Below, piece after piece: positions 35,819-42,682 of a stretch of DNA of 42,682 nt. The position numbers and the translations under genes are program-made. Within the stretch, counting starts at the first letter, position 1. Every line of letters begins with the position of its first letter. The stretch covers positions 1 to 42,682 of the forward strand of contig JAJXVA010000002.1 in NCBI GenBank assembly GCA_021782435.1, written 5' to 3'. This DNA is from Pseudomonadota bacterium (GTDB taxonomy: Bacteria > Pseudomonadota > Alphaproteobacteria > Acetobacterales > Acetobacteraceae). The notes under the pieces are model-generated. The model made no database searches, was not told the origin of the DNA, and saw nothing but the letters and a program-made list of their open reading frames with translations.

Positions 35819-35980
35819 GCAAACGCCCGCAAGCCAGAGTTTTTTGCGCGACTTTTCCACCGAAACGCCGCATCCTTGGTCGCTCGTGCCCTGCCCGAGG
35901 CGGGCCGGGCTTGCGTTGGATCAAGGCGCGCCCGCGACAGGGCTGCGAGTTTCGGGCGAGATACCGAGGGAGGGGGAACG

Positions 35981-36694
35981 ATGCGTGCCGCCGATGTGAT
36001 GACCCGGGCCGTGATGACCGCGACGCCGACCATGACGCTGATGGATGCGGTGCGGACGATGCTCGATTACCGGGTGAGCGGATTGCCGGTGGTGAACGAG
36101 GCGGGCGACCTGGTGGGGATGCTGACCGAGGGCGATTTGCTGCACCGGGCCGAGGCGGGGACCGAGAGCCGGCATACCTCGCGCTTCGCCGCGTTTTTAC
36201 TGGGGCCGGGAAAGACTGCCGCCGATTATGTGCATGCGCATAGCCGTGTGGTGGGCGATTTGATGACGCATAAAGTGTTCAGTGCCGGGCCCGAGGACGG
36301 GTTGGACCGGGTGGTGGGCATCATGGAGGCGCACAAGGTGCGGCGGGTGCCGATTGTGGAGCGGCACAAATTGGTCGGCATCGTCAGCCGGTCGGATCTG
36401 CTGCGGGTGGTGATGCGCCGCCTGGCGGAGGAAGCGGTGACGCCGGCCCCGGGCGATGACAAGGCGATTGCCGACCAGGTGCGGGCGGAAATCAAACACG
36501 GAAACTGGCTGGCGGCGGACAATATCAGCATCGTCGTGCATGACGGCAAAGTGACGCTGGACGGCACGATTTTCGATGACCGGATGCGGGCCGCGTTGCG
36601 GGTGGCGGCGCAGAACACGCCGGGTGTGCGTGAGGTCGAGGACAAGCTGGTGACGCTGGATTCGATGACGGCGCTCTATTACCCGGTACCGTGA
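35981..36694 (+). CDS. CBS-pair protein with C-terminal BON domain
   Basis: The track ORF is over-extended; the ATG after AGGGGGAACG gives MRAADVMTRAVMTATPTM and 237 residues. Two CBS motifs follow, ending LVGMLTEGDLLHR and LVGIVSRSDLLRVV, each starting with a V-M-T / L-M-T segment. The C-terminal ~70 residues (ISIVVHDGKVTLDGTIFDDRMR, VREVEDKLV) form a BON domain. CBS pairs bind adenosyl nucleotides, and CBS-BON proteins are thought to be stress or energy-state sensors. It has no signal peptide. It stands alone downstream of aceA. Confidence 0.94.
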   Translation: MRAADVMTRAVMTATPTMTLMDAVRTMLDYRVSGLPVVNEAGDLVGMLTEGDLLHRAEAGTESRHTSRFAAFLLGPGKTAADYVHAHSRVVGDLMTHKVFSAGPEDGLDRVVGIMEAHKVRRVPIVERHKLVGIVSRSDLLRVVMRRLAEEAVTPAPGDDKAIADQVRAEIKHGNWLAADNISIVVHDGKVTLDGTIFDDRMRAALRVAAQNTPGVREVEDKLVTLDSMTALYYPVP

Positions 36695-36831
36695 GACGCC
36701 AACGGCGCCGCCTCGCGGTGCCGGGCACTGGGGAAGGCGCGGGCTGGGGCGCTGGTTTTCAAGCGAGATGCGCCAGAACTGGCGCGTGGCGCGTGGGGAT
36801 TTTCAAAAAACCATGACGCCGCGTGGAGAGA

Positions 36832-37578
36832 CTATGCGCCGGTAAGATTGCCGGCGGCGAGATTTTCGAGCCATGCGCGGTTGGTGAGGCGGATGCGGTC
36901 GGTGGCGATGCGGGTGATCTGGCCATCGGCGTGGAAGCGGGAGAGGACGCGGCTGACGGTTTCGATGGTGAGGCCGAGATAATCCGCGATCTCGCCGCGG
37001 GTCATGGGCAGGCGGAGTTCGGTTTGCGGGTGGCCGCAGGGATGGGCGGCGTCGGCGCGGCTGAGCAGAAAACTGGCGACGCGCTCGCGCGCGGTTTTGC
37101 GGCCGAGCAGCAGCATCTGCTCCTGGGCGGTGGCGAGTTCGTTGCAGGCGGTTTGCAGCAGCCGGGTTTCGAGTGCCGGGAAATCATGCATGAGGGCGCG
37201 CAGCCTGGGGCGGGAAAATCGGCAGAGGCGGACGGGCTCGATCGTTTCGGCGGAAAACGCATAGGTATCGGCGACGGCGAGGCCGAGGAAATGGCCGGGG
37301 CCGGCGAAGCCGGTGATCTGCTGGCGACCGTCGGGCAGCAGCTTGAACAGCTTCACGGTGCCGGCGGTGATGTTGAAGAAATCACTCGCGGCCTCTCCCT
37401 CCTCGATGAAGACACGGGATTTTTCGAGGGTGCGATGGACGGCGATGGCCGAGAGTTGCGCGAGATCCCGATCCTCGATCGCGCTGCAGACGCTGATGGT
37501 GCGCGCGCCGCAATCGTCGCAGGCGGAATGCGTGTGGTCCTCCGTGAGGACGACGGGCCGCACTTGGGCGAAGTTCAT
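36832..37578 (-). CDS. fnr: FNR-type oxygen-responsive transcription regulator (Crp/Fnr family)
   Basis: The ATG at MNFAQVRPVVL is preceded at eight bases by AGGAG; the track's GTG overlaps that site and is rejected. The 248-residue protein has cysteines at 20, 23, 31 and 119, close to the four that hold the oxygen-labile [4Fe-4S] cluster in E. coli FNR. A cyclic-nucleotide-like fold and a dimer helix follow. The recognition helix has ETVSRVLSRF, with the Glu and Ser-Arg of FNR, which predicts binding to TTGAT-N4-ATCAA. Such a site lies ~90 bases upstream. It probably activates genes at low oxygen, and cydAB further along is a plausible target. Confidence 0.93.
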   Translation of the reverse strand: MNFAQVRPVVLTEDHTHSACDDCGARTISVCSAIEDRDLAQLSAIAVHRTLEKSRVFIEEGEAASDFFNITAGTVKLFKLLPDGRQQITGFAGPGHFLGLAVADTYAFSAETIEPVRLCRFSRPRLRALMHDFPALETRLLQTACNELATAQEQMLLLGRKTARERVASFLLSRADAAHPCGHPQTELRLPMTRGEIADYLGLTIETVSRVLSRFHADGQITRIATDRIRLTNRAWLENLAAGNLTGA

Positions 37579-37667
37579 GAAGGTCACTCCTGCCAGCAGA
37601 TGACCGGGGCGGAGCCTAGGCGATCCGGCGGGGAAAAGCGAGTTTTCCCGCGCGGGTATGGGCTGGG

Positions 37668-37681
37668 TTGATCGGTATCAA
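37668..37681. promoter_or_regulatory. Perfect FNR box (TTGAT-N4-ATCAA)
   Basis: TTGATCGGTATCAA is a perfect consensus FNR/FixK site between the divergent fnr gene and the GNAT-like gene. Its centre is ~58 bases before the ATG of the latter, fitting a class II activator site for that gene. It is about 96 bases from the fnr ATG. Confidence 0.8.
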
Positions 37682-37732
37682 TGCCTGACTTGCGCGTACC
37701 GTGCGCCATGAGCCCGAGGCAGCGAGGTGCGC

Positions 37733-38290
37733 ATGATACCGGTGACGGTTGAGCCTTTGTCGAAGGCGACCCTGCGCACGGTGTTTCCGCTGATGCGGGC
37801 CGCGATGCCGGAACTGGTGCTGGCGCAGTGGCTGCGCTTTGCGCGGCGGGTTCTACGACCCGGCCACAAGCCGATCAGCGGGGTGCTGGTGGCACGGCGC
37901 GCGGGGAGCGCTTTCCCGTGTGGCAGCGTGTATTACCGGCAGGACCGGACGCTGGCGGATACGCCGGTGCTGACGGCGGAGCATTTCATTGCGCCGAGCC
38001 TGGTGGGCGAGACCGAGGTGCTGGCCGCCCTGCTGGCGGCGCTCGAGGTGAAGGCGGCGGAGACGGGGTGCACGATGGTGCGCAGCGTGGTGGCGGGGCA
38101 CGCGGCGGAGTTGGGCTTGTTCCAGCTGGCGGGGCACGGGGTGGATGGGGTGGTGCTGGAGAAACCGGTGGCCATGGCCAGCGTGCCAACGCTCAGGCCA
38201 GGAACATGCCCAGAGCGACCAAACCCATCACCGCGGTCGCGAGCCAGCCGAGGAAGCGCAGCGGGCCGCGGACGACGAACGGACCCATGA
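37733..38290 (+). CDS. GNAT-like hypothetical protein under likely FNR control
   Basis: The ATG at MIPVTVEPLSKATLR gives 185 residues (an in-frame start codon two codons earlier is also possible). The order of a strand (GVLVARRAG), LTAEHFIAPSLVGETEVLAALLAALE and GCTMVRSVVAGHAAELGLFQLAGH resembles a GNAT acetyltransferase, but I cannot point to a clear acetyl-CoA pyrophosphate loop. The last ~35 residues (SVPTLRPGTCPERPNPSPRS) lie over the 3' end of the convergent Nramp gene in antisense and look like shadow sequence. A perfect FNR box stands upstream. The substrate is unknown. Confidence 0.6.
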   Translation: MIPVTVEPLSKATLRTVFPLMRAAMPELVLAQWLRFARRVLRPGHKPISGVLVARRAGSAFPCGSVYYRQDRTLADTPVLTAEHFIAPSLVGETEVLAALLAALEVKAAETGCTMVRSVVAGHAAELGLFQLAGHGVDGVVLEKPVAMASVPTLRPGTCPERPNPSPRSRASRGSAAGRGRRTDP

Positions 38291-39497
38291 TATCGGCGCG
38301 GGCGACGATGCGCATCATGATGGCCATGAGCGGCACGGCGACGACCCCGTTGATGACGGCGCTGAACACGAGGGCGCGGATGGGGTTGATGGGCGTGAAA
38401 TTGATGAGCATGCCGATCAGGGTCGCCATGGTGATGGTGGCATAGAAGGCCTGGGCTTCCTTGGGCCGGCGGCCGAGCCCGGCGGGCCACTGGCGCGCCT
38501 CGCCGATGGCATAGGCGGCGGAGCCGGCCAGGACCGGCACCGCGAGCAGACCGGTGCCGACGATGCCGAGGGTGAAGAGGGTGGCGGCGAAATGACCGGC
38601 GAGGGGACGCAGCGCCCGTGCCGCCTGGGCCGAGGTCTGGATATCGGTGATGCCGTGCGCGCCGAGGGTTGCCGCGGTAGTGAGCATGATGGCGAGCGAG
38701 ACGATGTTGGAAAACGCCATGCCGACGAGGGTGTCGAGCTCGATCCGGCGCAGCGCGGCCGGGGCCTGGCTTGGCGCGTCGATGAGTTCGATGCGCCGGG
38801 CATGGGCGTGGATGTCCTCGACTTCCTCGGCGGCCTGCCAGAAGAAACAATAGGGGCTGATGGTGGTGCCGAAGATGGCGACCATCATTTCCATGCCCTG
38901 GCGTGACCAGCCGGAGCCGGGCCAGACCATGTGCCACAGCGCCGTTGGCCAATCGACCCGGACCACGGCCGCGGAAATGACATAGGCGAACAGGGCGAGC
39001 GTGAGCCATTTCAGCACCGCGATATAGCGGGTGTATTGCAGGAATAATTGCATGCTGATGCAGAAACTCGCGAAGATCAGCACCCAGATCGGGCGCGGGC
39101 CGGGCAGCAGCAGCGCGGTGGCATCGGCCATGGCGCCGATATCGGCCCCGAGATTGATGGTGTTGGCGAAGACCAGCAGGAGCACGACCGAGGACAGCAG
39201 CCAGCGCGGATAGTGCTGACGCAGCACGCCGGCGATGCCATGGCCGGTGACGCGGCCGATTTCGGCACTGACCATCTGGATGGCGACCATGAGCGGGTAG
39301 CAGACGAACATGGTCCAACCGACGGCGTAGCCGAATTGCGCGCCGGCTTGGGAATAGGTGGCGATGCCGCTGGGGTCGTCGTCGGAGGCGCCGGTGACGA
39401 GGCCGGGACCGAGCAGGCGGAGCAGCCGTGGCCGTGAGGACGGGACGACCGGAGAGGGGTTTTCCTCGTCGTCGTCGTCGAGCGGCGCGGGCTGCAT
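38193..39497 (-). CDS. Nramp-related metal ion transporter with altered metal site
   Basis: This 434-residue inner-membrane protein has about 11 helices and the overall Nramp layout. Helix 1 reads GPGLVTGASDDDPSGIATYSQAG, where standard Nramp has D-P-G-N. Helix 6 reads FGTTISPYCFFWQAAEE, where standard proteins have M-P-H-N. So the Asp is kept, but the ligand Asn, Met and His positions are Gly, Ser and Tyr. This places it outside the classical Mn/Fe transporters and closer to Nramp-related groups; some such relatives carry Mg. The substrate cannot be assigned. The last ~98 bases overlap the convergent GNAT-like ORF. Confidence 0.88.
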   Translation of the reverse strand: MQPAPLDDDDEENPSPVVPSSRPRLLRLLGPGLVTGASDDDPSGIATYSQAGAQFGYAVGWTMFVCYPLMVAIQMVSAEIGRVTGHGIAGVLRQHYPRWLLSSVVLLLVFANTINLGADIGAMADATALLLPGPRPIWVLIFASFCISMQLFLQYTRYIAVLKWLTLALFAYVISAAVVRVDWPTALWHMVWPGSGWSRQGMEMMVAIFGTTISPYCFFWQAAEEVEDIHAHARRIELIDAPSQAPAALRRIELDTLVGMAFSNIVSLAIMLTTAATLGAHGITDIQTSAQAARALRPLAGHFAATLFTLGIVGTGLLAVPVLAGSAAYAIGEARQWPAGLGRRPKEAQAFYATITMATLIGMLINFTPINPIRALVFSAVINGVVAVPLMAIMMRIVARADIMGPFVVRGPLRFLGWLATAVMGLVALGMFLA

Positions 39498-39544
39498 GCA
39501 CCGAGCCTAGGGGGAAAGCCAGGGCAAGGAAAGATTATGCCCGC

Positions 39545-40342
39545 TCAGGTACGCGCGGATGCGGTGATCGTGAGCGGCTGGTCGGGAAAGCAGAGTTCGT
39601 GGCGGGCGCGCCAGACGGGGCGGACGTAGTTGACGATGAGGGTGCGGCGGATGCCGTGGATGGGACGGCGGGCGAAGCCGTGCCAGGTGTCGGGGGCGGG
39701 CGCGAATACCAGCGCGCTGTTGGGCCGGGCCTGGATACGGGTGGCGAGCCGGCCATCGGGATACAGGATATCGGTGCCCCAGGCCTCGGCCCCGGGTTGA
39801 TCGGAGAGGGACAGGACAAGGGTGAACAGCTTGTCGCCGATATCGGTGTGGGGTTCGAGCCAGAACCCCTCGGTATCGAGGCAATATTCGATGCGCAGGA
39901 AGGACCCCGAAAGCGTCGCGCCGCTGAGCGCGGCCAGGGCGGCGCCGATTTCGGGGTTCTGGAACATGGCGGCCAGGCACGCCCAGGCGCGGTGGCTGGC
40001 CTGGGCCTCGGGATTGCCGAAAATGCGGCTGGCGTTGGCGCCGGCGCGGGTGCCGCTGCCATCGGGCGGGGAGGGGGCATAGGCGAGGGCGCGCAGATCG
40101 GCGGCGAGGCGCGCGGGCAGCACGTTCTGGAGCACGGCGTGGCGATAGGGCACGAGGCCACACGCGGCGTGTTGGATGGCGTCGCGCAGGTGCGCGGTAT
40201 TGGCGTCGCGCAGGTGCGCGGTATCGGCGTCGCGCAGGTGCGCGGTATCGGCGTCGCGCAGGTGCGCGGTATCGGCGGCGCGTATCGGCGCGGGACCGGC
40301 TTCGGGGGCGGTGGTTGGACGGGCCAGGGGATGGGCGGTCAT
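39545..40342 (-). CDS. 2OG-Fe(II) oxygenase with N-terminal octapeptide repeats
   Basis: I chose the ATG at MTAHPLARPTTAPE, giving 265 residues; the track's extension upstream would run into cydX. Residues ~26-56 are four near-identical ADTAHLRD repeats, encoded by a 24-bp tandem array. The catalytic part has SGSFLRIEYCLDTEGFWLEPHTDIGDK with the H-x-D iron ligands, DTWHGFARRPIHGIRRTLIVNY with the distal His, and an Arg that would bind 2-oxoglutarate. It probably hydroxylates an unknown substrate in the cytoplasm. It lies downstream of cydX on the same strand, but with a gap of 92 bases. Confidence 0.85.
   Translation of the reverse strand: MTAHPLARPTTAPEAGPAPIRAADTAHLRDADTAHLRDADTAHLRDANTAHLRDAIQHAACGLVPYRHAVLQNVLPARLAADLRALAYAPSPPDGSGTRAGANASRIFGNPEAQASHRAWACLAAMFQNPEIGAALAALSGATLSGSFLRIEYCLDTEGFWLEPHTDIGDKLFTLVLSLSDQPGAEAWGTDILYPDGRLATRIQARPNSALVFAPAPDTWHGFARRPIHGIRRTLIVNYVRPVWRARHELCFPDQPLTITASART
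40181..40276. repeat. 24-bp in-frame tandem repeat (four copies)
   Basis: GTCGCGCAGGTGCGCGGTATCGGC is repeated four times head to tail; one copy has a single C-to-T change. It encodes ADTAHLRD in the oxygenase gene. There are no spacers, so it is not a CRISPR array. Confidence 0.95.
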
Positions 40343-40434
40343 GCGAGGCGCCTTTGCGAGGTGACAACGGCGGACATGACGACGCGGCGGCGGGGCCGGC
40401 CTTGATGCAGCGCAAGGCCGGCCGGAATTTTCCG

Positions 40435-40551
40435 TCAGCCGGGCGGGTCGGTCGGACTGTCGTCCGGCAGTTCGAATTCGTGCCACATGCCGTTGAGGAT
40501 GCCGAACCCGATGGCCAGGCCAAGGCCGAGAACCCAGGTGAAGTACCACAT
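40435..40551 (-). CDS. cydX: Cytochrome bd oxidase small subunit CydX
   Basis: This gene is too short for the ORF track. The product has 38 residues: MWYFTWVLGLGLAIGFGILN, then GMWHEFELPDD. The start M-W-Y-F-x-W-x-L-G and the single helix followed by W-x-E are the CydX/YbgT signature. CydX stabilises the haem part of the CydAB complex in the inner membrane. It follows cydB by 14 bases in the usual cydABX order. Confidence 0.93.
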   Translation of the reverse strand: MWYFTWVLGLGLAIGFGILNGMWHEFELPDDSPTDPPG

Positions 40552-40565
40552 GATGCCGGGATCCT

Positions 40566-41705
40566 TCAGTAGAAGTCGGAGTTCGGAGTGATTTCGGCCT
40601 GGGTCAGGCGGCCGAACATGACGCGATAGGCCCAGCCGGTGTAGAGGACCACCAGCGGCAGGAATATCGCGGTGACGATCAGCATGGTGAACAGCGTGCC
40701 GCGGCTGGAGGAGGCATTCCAGACCAACAGGCTGGCATGGGGGTCGATGCTGGAGGGCAGGATGAATGGAAACATCGAGACGCCGACGGTGGTGATGATG
40801 CCGAATACCGAGGCGGCGGAACCGGCGAGGGTGAGCCCGTCGGCCCTCTGCGTGAAGCCGAACCGGGCGATGGCGGCGCCCGCGAAGCCGAGCAGCGGCG
40901 CCAGCGCGTTCCAGGGATAGAGCCAGTAATTATGCAGCCACGCGCCCGGCGCCGGATGCACGGTGGCGCGAAGCGGATTGGACGGGCCCGCGGGATCGAC
41001 CAGGTTGACCATGGCGTAACCGATATGGCCGAAGGCGATAAAAATACCCCCAATAGCGAATAATGCCATCGTGGCCGGGGCGGCGATGCGGCCGAAGGCG
41101 CGGGCGCGTTCGTGCACCGGGCCGGGCTCGACCTTGGTGGTGACGAAAGCGGCTCCGTGCATGGCCAGCATGGTGACCGAGAGCAGGCCGCAGAGCAGGG
41201 CGAAGGGGCGGAACAGGCCGAAGAAATTACCTTCGTAGAAAATGCGGAGATCGCTGTCGAGGCGGAAGGGGATGCCGGCCAATACGTTGCCGACGGCAAC
41301 CCCGAACACCAGGCTGGGCACGAAGCCGCCGATGAACAGAGCCCAGTCCCAGCGCGCGCGCCAGGCGGGATCGGGGCGTTTGGAGCGGTATTTGAAGCCG
41401 ACCGGGCGCAGGATGAGGGCGGCGAGCACCGCGAACATGGCGAGGTAGAAACCCGAGAAGCTGACCGCGTAGACGAAGGGCCAGGCGGCGAAAATGGCGC
41501 CGCCGCCGAGGATGAACCAGACCTGGTTGCCTTCCCAGGTGGGCGCGATGGTGTTGATGGTCAGGCGGCGTTCGCCATCGGTGCGGGCGATGAAGGGCAG
41601 CAGGGCGCAGGCCCCGAGATCCCAGCCATCGGTGAGCGCGAAGCCGATCAGCAGCGCGCCGAGCAGACCCCACCAGATGACGCGGAGCGTGACATAGCCG
41701 GGCAT
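40566..41705 (-). CDS. cydB: Cytochrome bd ubiquinol oxidase subunit II
   Basis: The ATG at MPGYVTLRVIWWGLLG gives 379 residues, normal for CydB; the track start is too early and runs into cydA. The N-terminal FALTDGWDLGACALLPFIA, followed by INTIAPTWEGNQVWFILGGGAIFAAWP, is highly characteristic. Eight to nine helices are visible. It pairs with CydA to reduce oxygen with ubiquinol at low oxygen without proton pumping. The start is 13 bases after the cydA stop, with AAGGA upstream. Confidence 0.97.
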   Translation of the reverse strand: MPGYVTLRVIWWGLLGALLIGFALTDGWDLGACALLPFIARTDGERRLTINTIAPTWEGNQVWFILGGGAIFAAWPFVYAVSFSGFYLAMFAVLAALILRPVGFKYRSKRPDPAWRARWDWALFIGGFVPSLVFGVAVGNVLAGIPFRLDSDLRIFYEGNFFGLFRPFALLCGLLSVTMLAMHGAAFVTTKVEPGPVHERARAFGRIAAPATMALFAIGGIFIAFGHIGYAMVNLVDPAGPSNPLRATVHPAPGAWLHNYWLYPWNALAPLLGFAGAAIARFGFTQRADGLTLAGSAASVFGIITTVGVSMFPFILPSSIDPHASLLVWNASSSRGTLFTMLIVTAIFLPLVVLYTGWAYRVMFGRLTQAEITPNSDFY

Positions 41706-41718
41706 GTTGGCGTTTCCT

Positions 41719-42682
41719 TCACGCTGTGGCGGGAATTGGCGTGGGTATGCCCGGTGATGGCGCCTCGGGGTCGTGCAGGGCGTAGGGGCCACGCGCGATG
41801 GCGCGCAGGATGAGCCGGAATTCGATCACCGCGAGCGTGCCATAGAGCAGGGTGAAGCCGGCGATGGTGGCCCAAAGCTGCCAGACATGCAGCGAGGAGG
41901 GGGCCAGGAAGGTCGGCAGCACGCCCTCTATCACCCAGGGCTGGCGGCCAAGTTCGGCGACCAGCCAGCCGAGTTCGGTGGCGACCCATGGCAGCGGCAG
42001 GGCGATGACCGCGAGCCACAGGAACCAGCGCTGGTCGAAGCGGCGCAGCGTGACCAGAGTAAAGGCGGTGGCGAACAGGAAGATAAAGAAGAAGCCGAGC
42101 CCGGCCATGACCCGGAAGGCGAAGAACATGAAGGGCACGTTGGGCACGGTATGCCACGCGGCCTGCTGGATCTGGGCCGGGGTCGCGCGGATGGGGTCGG
42201 ACACGTATTTTTTGAGCAGCAGCGCGTAGCCCATGTCGTGCTGGTGGGCGGCGAAGATGGCGCGCTCGGCGAGATTGGCGGGGTCTTTTTTCAGGTCCTG
42301 GAGCGCGACATAGTCTTGCAGACCGGATTGGAAGTTTTCCTGTTCCTTCAGGACCATTTCCGAGATGCCCTCGACCGGACGGCTGATGCTGCGGGTGGCG
42401 ATGAGGCCGAGCACCCAGGGGAATTCCACATCGTAGCGGGTGGTGTGGGCTTTCATGTCGGGGATGCCGAACAGGGTGATGCCGGCGGGCGCGGGCTCGG
42501 TGTGCCATTCCGCCTCGATCGCGGCGAGCTTCATTTTCTGGTTGTCGGTCAGGGTGTAGCCCGATTCGTCGCCGAGCACGACGACCGACAGCGAGGCGGC
42601 GAGGCCGAAGGCGGAGGCGACGATCATGGAGCGGCGGGCGACTGCGCGGTATTTGCCCTGCAGGAGATAAAGCGCGGAAACC
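41719..42682 (-). CDS. cydA: Cytochrome bd ubiquinol oxidase subunit I, 5' end outside window
   Basis: The frame is open to the window edge, continuing upstream of the track's ATG with ALYLLQGKYRAVARRSM, so the N-terminal part, including the first haem ligands, is missing. Visible are LFGIPDMKAHTTRYDVEFPW, the long membrane part FMFFAFRVMAGLGFFFIFLF and the signature GWLVAELGRQPWVIEGVLPT. CydA binds the haems b558, b595 and d and oxidises quinol. The order cydA-cydB-cydX is standard. FNR sites, if any, would lie outside the window. Confidence 0.97.
   Translation of the reverse strand, partial: VSALYLLQGKYRAVARRSMIVASAFGLAASLSVVVLGDESGYTLTDNQKMKLAAIEAEWHTEPAPAGITLFGIPDMKAHTTRYDVEFPWVLGLIATRSISRPVEGISEMVLKEQENFQSGLQDYVALQDLKKDPANLAERAIFAAHQHDMGYALLLKKYVSDPIRATPAQIQQAAWHTVPNVPFMFFAFRVMAGLGFFFIFLFATAFTLVTLRRFDQRWFLWLAVIALPLPWVATELGWLVAELGRQPWVIEGVLPTFLAPSSLHVWQLWATIAGFTLLYGTLAVIEFRLILRAIARGPYALHDPEAPSPGIPTPIPATA

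Noticed and set aside
36760-36820. GCGCCAG-AA-CTGGCGC hairpin as a terminator of the CBS-BON gene
   Set aside because: The loop is only two bases and the T-run is not adjacent; it is left as an unexplained inverted repeat.
40181-40276. Possible CRISPR array
   Set aside because: The 24-bp units are contiguous, without spacers, and lie in frame inside an oxygenase gene; no cas gene is nearby.

Overview
The window looks like chromosomal DNA of a high-GC alphaproteobacterium, most likely of the Acetobacteraceae/Rhodospirillales. This is an inference from gene content: an F0 ATP synthase cluster with both b' and b subunits and no F1 genes beside it, an iron-sulfur bacterial photolyase of the PhrB type, an isocitrate lyase divergent from a RamB/ScfR-type regulator, a three-gene glycolate oxidase, and a surface-glycan cassette carrying a G-W-A-x-D module. 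No search was run. Nearly all of the window is protein coding. I see no tRNA, rRNA or CRISPR array.

Layout. 1-3.5 kb (minus): an unidentified protein running off the left edge and absent from the ORF track, then aroC and fabI. 3.66-8.41 kb (plus): four overlapping genes (module protein, glycosyltransferase fused to an unknown domain, unknown protein, second glycosyltransferase), probably one surface-glycan operon. 8.54-10.05 kb (minus): TauE-type exporter, UPF0114 protein and a 68-aa membrane protein. 10.17-11.68 kb: FeS photolyase. 11.70-14.97 kb (minus): a solitary RND efflux permease. 15.2-21.2 kb (plus): acs, glcD, glcE, glcF. 21.2-22.4 kb (minus): YgjP-type metallopeptidase and YcgN-type cysteine-cluster protein. 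22.5-25.6 kb (plus): glmU-glmS, the two dedicated enzymes of UDP-GlcNAc synthesis, joined by a one-base stop/start overlap. 25.7-27.3 kb: a 56-aa gene, a GtrA protein and a minC without adjacent minDE. 27.5-28.8 kb (minus): rpsF-rpsR-rplI. 29.2-31.6 kb (plus): atpI-atpB-atpE-atpF'-atpF. 31.7-32.9 kb: a decayed patch with an IS630 transposase remnant, fragments of a three-Cys-motif (DUF5131) locus and palindromic repeats. 32.9-35.8 kb: ScfR/RamB regulator and aceA, divergent. 36.0-38.3 kb: CBS-BON protein, an FNR-type regulator and a divergent GNAT-like gene with a perfect FNR box between them. 38.2-39.5 kb (minus): Nramp-related transporter with an unusual metal site. 39.5-40.3 kb: 2OG-Fe(II) oxygenase with an octapeptide repeat. 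40.4-42.7 kb (minus): cydA (5' end outside the window), cydB and the 38-aa cydX.

How it fits together. Acs feeds acetyl-CoA and AceA supplies the glyoxylate shunt; GlcDEF makes glyoxylate from glycolate. FNR and cytochrome bd point to adaptation to low oxygen. GlmU/GlmS, the glycosyltransferases and GtrA serve envelope biogenesis.

Recurring non-coding themes are short tandem arrays (8, 12, 13, 15 and 24 bp), AT-rich palindromes in two places, promoters placed so that transcripts could start at the ATG, and a change in G/C skew over about 17-26.5 kb. I did not find one clearly new multi-gene defence or metabolic system. The best leads are the glycan cassette, the FNR-box gene, the altered Nramp site and the repeat-bearing oxygenase.
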